DNA of 64,000 nt, taken from NCBI RefSeq assembly GCF_003722335.1, contig NZ_CP026100.1, positions 4,314,001 through 4,378,000 on the forward strand, read 5' to 3'. Made by a program: the position numbers and the translations under genes. This DNA is from Caulobacter flavus. GTDB lineage: Bacteria > Pseudomonadota > Alphaproteobacteria > Caulobacterales > Caulobacteraceae. Below, in pieces: positions 59,355-64,000 of the stretch. Below the pieces are notes generated by a model. It was not told the DNA's origin and made no database searches. It saw only the letters and a program-made list of their open reading frames with translations. How positions within the stretch are numbered: position 1 is the stretch's first letter; each line of letters begins with the position of its first letter.

Positions 59355-60211
59355 GCCTGCGCGCCCGCCTCGCCCAAGACACGCCCCTGCTGGCCCCCGG
59401 GGCCTACGACGCCCTTTCGGCCCTACTGGTCGAGCAGGCCGGCTTCGAGGCGATCTACCTTTCGGGCGCCTCGATCGCCTACACCCAGCTGGGCCGGCCC
59501 GACATCGGCCTCGTCTCGTTCGATCAGGTCGCCGACGTCGTGGGCCGCGTGTCCGAGCGTGTTCGCCTGCCGCTCATCGTCGATGGCGACACGGGCTTCG
59601 GCAACGCCGTCAACGTCCAGCGCACGGTGCGGATCTTCGAGCGCATGGGCGCCTCGGCGATCCAGCTAGAGGACCAGACCTTCCCCAAGAAGTGCGGCCA
59701 CCTGGCCGACAAGAGCCTGGTCCCGACCGCCGAGATGGCCGGCAAGATCCGCGCGGCCCTGGACGCCCGGGCCAGCGAAGAGACCCTGATCATCGCCCGA
59801 ACGGACGCCATCGGCGTCGAAGGCTTCGAGGCCGCGCTCGACCGCGCGCACGCCTATGTCGAGGCCGGGGCCGACGTGCTGTTCGTCGAGGCCCCGCGCT
59901 CCATCGGCGAGATGAGCGCCATCGCCCACGCTTTCGCCGGCCGCGCGCCGCTGCTGGCCAACATGGTAGAGGGCGGCAAGACCCCTCTGCTGGACGTCAA
60001 TGAACTGGGCCGCATCGGCTTCAAGCTGGTGATCTCGCCCGGCGCCCTGGTGCGGGCCCTGGTGCCGGCGGCCGAGGCCTTCCTCGCCAGCCTGAAGGCC
60101 AACGGCGCGACCCGTCCGTTCGCAGAGCGGATGATCGACATGGGCGGCGTGAACGACCGCATCGGCCTTGCTGATATGGCCAGGACCGGCGCGGCCTACG
60201 CCGCCGGCTGA
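59351..60211 (+). CDS. Isocitrate-lyase/PEP-mutase-family lyase
   Basis: TIM-barrel carboxylic-acid lyase of 286 residues, overlapping the LeuD-like gene by ATGA. The lyase signature with catalytic cysteine is FPKKCGHLADKSLVP (C115), and metal ligands fall in LPLIVDGDTGFGNAVNVQR and AIQLEDQTFP. The KKCGH loop marks true lyases (methylisocitrate lyase, 2,3-dimethylmalate lyase) rather than mutases. After a LeuCD-type hydratase, 2,3-dimethylmalate lyase (to propionate and pyruvate) is the best precedent; methylisocitrate or an unknown malate homologue are alternatives. Confidence 0.9.
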   Translation: MSLRARLAQDTPLLAPGAYDALSALLVEQAGFEAIYLSGASIAYTQLGRPDIGLVSFDQVADVVGRVSERVRLPLIVDGDTGFGNAVNVQRTVRIFERMGASAIQLEDQTFPKKCGHLADKSLVPTAEMAGKIRAALDARASEETLIIARTDAIGVEGFEAALDRAHAYVEAGADVLFVEAPRSIGEMSAIAHAFAGRAPLLANMVEGGKTPLLDVNELGRIGFKLVISPGALVRALVPAAEAFLASLKANGATRPFAERMIDMGGVNDRIGLADMARTGAAYAAG

Positions 60212-60228
60212 GTCTGGAGGCGTAACCG

Positions 60229-61173
60229 ATGCAGGCCGATCCCAACCTCTACGACCACTGGCCCTATCGCGACCGGCCCAAGATCGTCTGGCCAGGCGGC
60301 AAGAAGCTGGCCTTCTGGATCGCGCCCAACATCGAATATTACGAGTTCGATCCGCCCAAGAACCCGCAACGTCCCGGCTGGCCCAAGCCTTCGCCGGACG
60401 TGGTGGGCTATTCTCAGCGCGACTGGGGCAACCGGGTCGGACACTGGCGGCTGATGGAGCTGCTCGACAAGTACGGCATGCGCGGCTCGATCTCGCTGTC
60501 CGTCGGCCTGCTCGACCACCATCCGGAGATCATCGAGGCCTGCGTGGCGCGGGACTGGGAGTTCTTCAGCCACGGCATCTACAACACCCGCTTCTCCTAC
60601 GGCATGGACGAGGCCCAGGAGCGGGCCGTGATCGAGGACTCCATCCGTTCGGTCGAGGCCGCCACCGGCCAGCGCATCCGCGGCTATCTGGCGCCGGCCC
60701 TGACCCACACCGAGAAGACCTTCGACCTGCTGGCCGAAAACGACTTCTGGTACACCTGCGACCTCTTCCAGGACGACCAGCCCCAGCCGGTGAAGACCAA
60801 AACCGGCAAGCTGATCTCGATGCCCTATTCGCTGGAGGTCAACGACGTCATCACCTACGGCGCGCTGTCGATGAGCCCCTGGCGCTACGCCGACGTGCTC
60901 AAGCGTCACTTCGACCAGTTGCTGGAAGAAGGCGACAAGTCGGGCACGGTGATGTGCATCCCGCTGCACGCCTATCTGGTCAGCCAGCCGCACCGCATCC
61001 GGCCCTTCGAAGACGCCCTGCGCCACATCGCCGGCCACGACGAGGTGTGGATCACGACGGCCCGCGAGATCGCTCAGCACTATCGCGACAACTACTTCGA
61101 CCAGACCGTGGCCGACATCGCCGCGCGCGGCCTGGCGACGCCGGGAACGGGGTTTGACCATGCCGCTGCCTGA
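60229..61173 (+). CDS. Polysaccharide-deacetylase-fold hydrolase B (PuuE-like)
   Basis: Protein of 314 residues with GGAGG eight bases before ATG 60229. NodB-type fold with the PuuE-like opening IVWPGGKKLAFWIAPNIEYY, then WGNRVGHWRLMELLDKYGMR, FFSHGIYNTRFSYGMDEAQE and a histidine-bearing IPLHAYLVSQPHRI near the end. The protein family uses a divalent metal to hydrolyse amides; cyclic amides or imides are likely. Second of three paralogues in the cluster, overlapping the third by 14 bases. Confidence 0.82.
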   Translation: MQADPNLYDHWPYRDRPKIVWPGGKKLAFWIAPNIEYYEFDPPKNPQRPGWPKPSPDVVGYSQRDWGNRVGHWRLMELLDKYGMRGSISLSVGLLDHHPEIIEACVARDWEFFSHGIYNTRFSYGMDEAQERAVIEDSIRSVEAATGQRIRGYLAPALTHTEKTFDLLAENDFWYTCDLFQDDQPQPVKTKTGKLISMPYSLEVNDVITYGALSMSPWRYADVLKRHFDQLLEEGDKSGTVMCIPLHAYLVSQPHRIRPFEDALRHIAGHDEVWITTAREIAQHYRDNYFDQTVADIAARGLATPGTGFDHAAA

Positions 61174-62056
61174 CGAGCACCTGACCTACCCGCACAGGTC
61201 CTACGGCATGGACCAGGACCGCTACGCCTGGCGGCCCGCGACCGAGCGCGCGCCTATCGCCTGGCCGAACGGCGCGGCGCTGGCGACGATGATCGTCGTG
61301 CCGATCGAGCACCATCCGCTGAACCCGCCGGGCAAGCCGTTCAAGCACCCCGGCGCCATGGTCACGCCCTATCCGGACCTGCGCCACTACACGACCCGCG
61401 ACTACGGCAACCGCGTGGGCGTCTACCGCATCCTCGACGCCTTGAAGGCGGCCGGGATGAAGGCGACCTTCCCGATCAACGCCGACCAGTTGGAGCGGCT
61501 GAAGCCCCTGGTCGAGGCCATCCTCGCCGATGGCCACGAGATCGCGGCCTACGGCCTGTCGACCACCCACATCCACTGGGGCGGGCTCGACCGCGAGACC
61601 GAGGCCGCCTGGGTGGCGGAAGCGCGCGCGCGGTTCGACGCGGCGGGTCTGCAGCCGCGCGCGTGGCTCAGCCCGGCGCGACAGCAGTCGTTCGCGACGC
61701 TGGACCTGATCCGCGCGGCCGGCTTCGAGATCTGCCTCGACTGGGAGCAGGACGAGGTTCCCGCAGCGATGGACACGGAAGCCGGCGAGATCATCGGCCT
61801 GCCGCTTTCCAACGAACTCGACGACCGCGCCCTGACGATCGACCGCCGCCAGACCGAGGACGAATGGGCCAGCCAGGTGCTGGAGGCGGCCGACTATCTC
61901 GCCGGCGGCGCCGGGCGGTTCGGCGGCCGGGTGCTGGGCTTTACCTTGACCCCCTATGTGACGGGCCAGCCGTTCCGGGTCTCGGCCCTGCGGCGATTGC
62001 TGGCGGGGCTGGGGGCGATGGGAGTGTGGTCGGCGACGGCGAGCGAGTTGGCGTAA
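61160..62056 (+). CDS. Polysaccharide-deacetylase-fold hydrolase C (PuuE-like)
   Basis: Protein of 298 residues from ATG 61160 (TTG 61154 possible). Shows ALATMIVVPIEHHPLNPPGK, RDYGNRVGVYRILDALKAAG, GHEIAAYGLSTTHIHWGG and LGFTLTPYVTGQPFRVSALR, the same order as gene B with lower similarity. The metal-site histidine pair is shifted, so it may have a different specificity or be the partner subunit of B. The genes overlap and are certainly co-transcribed. Last gene of the catabolic run. Confidence 0.82.
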   Translation: MPLPDEHLTYPHRSYGMDQDRYAWRPATERAPIAWPNGAALATMIVVPIEHHPLNPPGKPFKHPGAMVTPYPDLRHYTTRDYGNRVGVYRILDALKAAGMKATFPINADQLERLKPLVEAILADGHEIAAYGLSTTHIHWGGLDRETEAAWVAEARARFDAAGLQPRAWLSPARQQSFATLDLIRAAGFEICLDWEQDEVPAAMDTEAGEIIGLPLSNELDDRALTIDRRQTEDEWASQVLEAADYLAGGAGRFGGRVLGFTLTPYVTGQPFRVSALRRLLAGLGAMGVWSATASELA

Positions 62057-62087
62057 CCGCCTCCGCCCCCTCAGTCGCTCCGCGAAA

Positions 62088-62155
62088 GCTCCCCCAGAGG
62101 GGGAGCATCTTGGCACCTCGAGATCCTCCCCCTCTGGGTCAGGTGGCCCAGAGGG
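62088..62155. repeat. Double hairpin, Caulobacter-type intergenic repeat
   Basis: GCTCCCCC/GGGGGAGC with a three-base loop (62088-62106) followed by CCCTCTGGG/CCCAGAGGG with an eight-base loop (62130-62155), between converging genes. Purine/pyrimidine-rich CTCCCCCTCTGGG repeats of this sort are scattered through Caulobacter and Brevundimonas genomes. Probably ends transcription of both neighbours. Confidence 0.65.
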
Positions 62156-62171
62156 CCGGAGGGGTCCTCGG

Positions 62172-62681
62172 TCAGTCGAGGATCAACCCCATCGCGATGT
62201 CGTCCTCGAATGTCCCGTCCGGAAAGCGCCCGCGCTTCTCCAGTCGGCCCTCGATCCTGAACCCCAGCCGCTCATAGAGCCGCAGCGCTCCCGCGTTTCC
62301 CGCTCCGGCGTTCAGCTCCACGCGCACGATCGGCGGATCCATCGCCCGTGCGGCCGCGAACAGCGCCTGGAACAGGGCCGAGCCGACGCCCCTGCCCCGC
62401 CAGTCCGGATGCACCGCCACGGTCAGGTCCGACAGCACATGCGAGAACAGCTTCACCGGAATGCGGACCGCGTGGATCTCGCCCACGACCGTCCCCGCCG
62501 CATCGACCGCAACCAGCCCAACGCCGTCCGCCAGGGCCTCGTGCAGTATGCGGTCGATATAGGCGTCGGTGATCTCTTCGGGGCGCCGCGCGATGCCGCC
62601 GGGCATGGCGGCGGTGGCGCGATGGACGGCCGCGATCGGGATCGCGTCATAGGACCGGGTCGGCCGGATCGAGAAGCTCAT
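62172..62681 (-). CDS. GNAT-family N-acetyltransferase
   Basis: Protein of 169 residues from ATG 62681. The acetyl-CoA-binding motif A is LTVAVHPDWRGRGVGSALFQ, and the C-terminal RVELNAGAGNAGALRLYERL plus GFRIEGRLEKRGRFPDGTFE resembles the RimJ/RimL- or phosphinothricin-type end. Substrate unknown. It starts eight bases after the astB stop and is probably in its operon, though arginine succinyltransferase AstA it is not. Confidence 0.88.
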   Translation of the reverse strand: MSFSIRPTRSYDAIPIAAVHRATAAMPGGIARRPEEITDAYIDRILHEALADGVGLVAVDAAGTVVGEIHAVRIPVKLFSHVLSDLTVAVHPDWRGRGVGSALFQALFAAARAMDPPIVRVELNAGAGNAGALRLYERLGFRIEGRLEKRGRFPDGTFEDDIAMGLILD

Positions 62682-62689
62682 GCGACCCC

Positions 62690-64000
62690 CTAGAAAGGCC
62701 TCTGGAACGGATAGAAGCCGCCGCCGAGGTCGAGGATCGTGGTCAGTTCGTCGAGCGCCTCGCGGCTCTCGACCAGCAGCGACGGATCGGCGAGGTCGGC
62801 CGGGGCCAGGCGGTCCCGATAGCGGCGCGTCCCCCAGTCGGCGAGGCGCTCGTGCAGGGCCGCGTCGAAACGCTGGGCGCCGTTGGCCGCGGCCAGTTCG
62901 TCGTCGGTCAGCACCACCCGCAGCCGCAGGCAGGCCGGCCCGCCGCCGTTGCGCATGCTCTGGCGCACGTCGGCGTATTCCACCCGGCCGATCGGGCCGT
63001 TGGAGGCGACCAGTCCCTCGGCCACGGCGCGGGCGCGCGGGTTGTCGCGGGTTTCGCCCGGAGCCAGCAGCACCAGCCGGTCCTCGCCGGGCAGGACGAG
63101 AAGCTGGGAATTGAAGAGGTAGCTCCTCACCAGATCCTCGATCGGCAGGTCGGCCTCGGACACCTCGACGAACACCGGCTCGAACAGTCCCTCGGCGGCG
63201 CGGCGGACTTCGGCTTCCATGGCCGCACGATCCTCGAACGCGGCCTCGTGGAAGAACAGGGTCTCGCGCGTGCCGACGCAGACGACGTCGTTGTGGAAGG
63301 CCCCGCCGGCGATGGCGCGGCGGCCCTGGCGGGGTAAGACGGCGCGGGCGGCGGCGTGGCGGCGCTGGATCGCCTCGAACGCCTCGCGGGTCTGACGGGC
63401 CGGATAGGCGCCGCTCCAGTGCTCCCAGGCCTCGCGCCCCCAGACGAACAGGTTCACCCCCGGCGCGCCGTGCTCGGCGCACAGCCGCACGTGGTTGGCC
63501 GCGCCCTCGTCGGCGAAGTGCGGCTGGGCCGGCAGCGGATCGTGGACGGCGAAGCGGGCTTCGTCCGGGAACAGGCGGCGCAGGGCCCGGGCGGTCTGCG
63601 GGCCTTCCAGGCTGCGATGCAGGTTGGTCAGCAGATTGGCCGGCGTGAAGTGCACACGGCCGTCGGCCGTATCGGCGCTGGGCGTGACGGTGGCGGCGTT
63701 GGCGGCCCACATCGGCGAGGCCGAGCAGGCCGCAGCGGCCAGGGCCGGCGCGGTCTTCCACGCCGCCTCGATGACGGCGGCGTCGGAGCCGGCGAAGCCG
63801 ATCGACTTCAGGAAGCCCGCCGCCGGTCGTTCGTGCGGCGGCAGCACGAACTGCGGCACGCCCCAGTCGGCCAGCCGCCGCATCTTCGACAGCCCCTCCA
63901 GCACCGCCGCGCGCGGGTCGGAGACCTGGCCGGCGTTGACCTGGCTGGCGATGTTGCCCGGCGACAGCCCGACATAGGAGTGGGTCGGCCCCACGAGGCC
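62690..64000 (-). CDS. astB: N-succinylarginine dihydrolase, 5' end outside window
   Basis: Second enzyme of the arginine succinyltransferase pathway, turning N-succinylarginine to N-succinylornithine with release of ammonia and carbon dioxide. The partial product of about 437 residues begins GLVGPTHSYVGLSPGNIA, a few residues after the usual start, so only the first codons are cut off by the window edge. Further conserved parts are FVLPPHERPAAGF, GAFHNDVVCVGTRETLFFHE (catalytic His) and YADVRQSMRNGGGPACLRLR with the active-site cysteine. Confidence 0.95.
   Translation of the reverse strand, partial: GLVGPTHSYVGLSPGNIASQVNAGQVSDPRAAVLEGLSKMRRLADWGVPQFVLPPHERPAAGFLKSIGFAGSDAAVIEAAWKTAPALAAAACSASPMWAANAATVTPSADTADGRVHFTPANLLTNLHRSLEGPQTARALRRLFPDEARFAVHDPLPAQPHFADEGAANHVRLCAEHGAPGVNLFVWGREAWEHWSGAYPARQTREAFEAIQRRHAAARAVLPRQGRRAIAGGAFHNDVVCVGTRETLFFHEAAFEDRAAMEAEVRRAAEGLFEPVFVEVSEADLPIEDLVRSYLFNSQLLVLPGEDRLVLLAPGETRDNPRARAVAEGLVASNGPIGRVEYADVRQSMRNGGGPACLRLRVVLTDDELAAANGAQRFDAALHERLADWGTRRYRDRLAPADLADPSLLVESREALDELTTILDLGGGFYPFQRPF

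Overview
High-GC alphaproteobacterial chromosome, most probably a Caulobacter or close Caulobacteraceae relative. The evidence is the strong third-position GC bias, the arrangement of guaA, guaB, rlmE and a Ppx/GppA gene, an HspQ/PhhA pair, and intergenic hairpin repeats of a kind familiar from Caulobacter genomes. This placement rests on recognition, not on a database search.

Left part (1 to about 13 kb) looks like an integrated accessory island. A P4-type tyrosine integrase (11444-12700, minus) lies beside the 3' end of guaA, a common island insertion site. Its cargo includes a GntR regulator, an XRE-like regulator, a tight three-gene operon (two-helix membrane protein, PD-(D/E)XK nuclease-like protein, HEPN protein with Rx4H), a small unknown gene, an AlpA/excisionase-like regulator, a stand-alone restriction-endonuclease-like protein, another membrane-anchored protein, an acyltransferase without a convincing start, a secreted endonuclease/exonuclease/phosphatase-fold lipoprotein, and a hybrid sensor kinase broken by a one-base frameshift. 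The far end of the island was not seen.

From 13 to 32 kb the region is core-like: guaA, rsmB-type methyltransferase, MAPEG protein, guaB, rlmE, ppx/gppA, hspQ, phhA, an OpgC-like acyltransferase divergent from a LytTR regulator, tlyA, a ferredoxin-like protein, a NUDIX hydrolase, S1/P1 nuclease and GST. It ends with a compact four-gene module (receiver domain, TPR/YaiO-like barrel, HEAT protein, processive GT2) that looks like a small synthase-dependent polysaccharide system.

From 32 to 42 kb lie a sulfate-assimilation operon (siroheme methyltransferase, DUF2849, sulfite reductase, DUF934, APS/PAPS reductase), a LysR regulator, chorismate mutase, a siderophore-interacting flavoreductase divergent from an AraC regulator, an HPt protein, two tandem tRNA-Lys(CTT) genes and an MFS transporter.

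From about 42 to 62 kb there is a large catabolic cluster. It holds an MDR reductase, SDR, REDY protein, three PuuE/cyclic-imidase-like deacetylase-fold hydrolases, CitE-like lyase, MaoC hydratase, two acyl-CoA dehydrogenases, two CaiB/BaiF CoA-transferases, MmgE/PrpD protein, CoA ligase, amidase, enoyl-CoA hydratase, a LeuC/LeuD-like hydratase and an isocitrate-lyase-family lyase. I infer a route that opens a cyclic imide or similar ring and degrades the branched dicarboxylate formed; the substrate is unknown. The window closes with a GNAT acetyltransferase and a partial astB.
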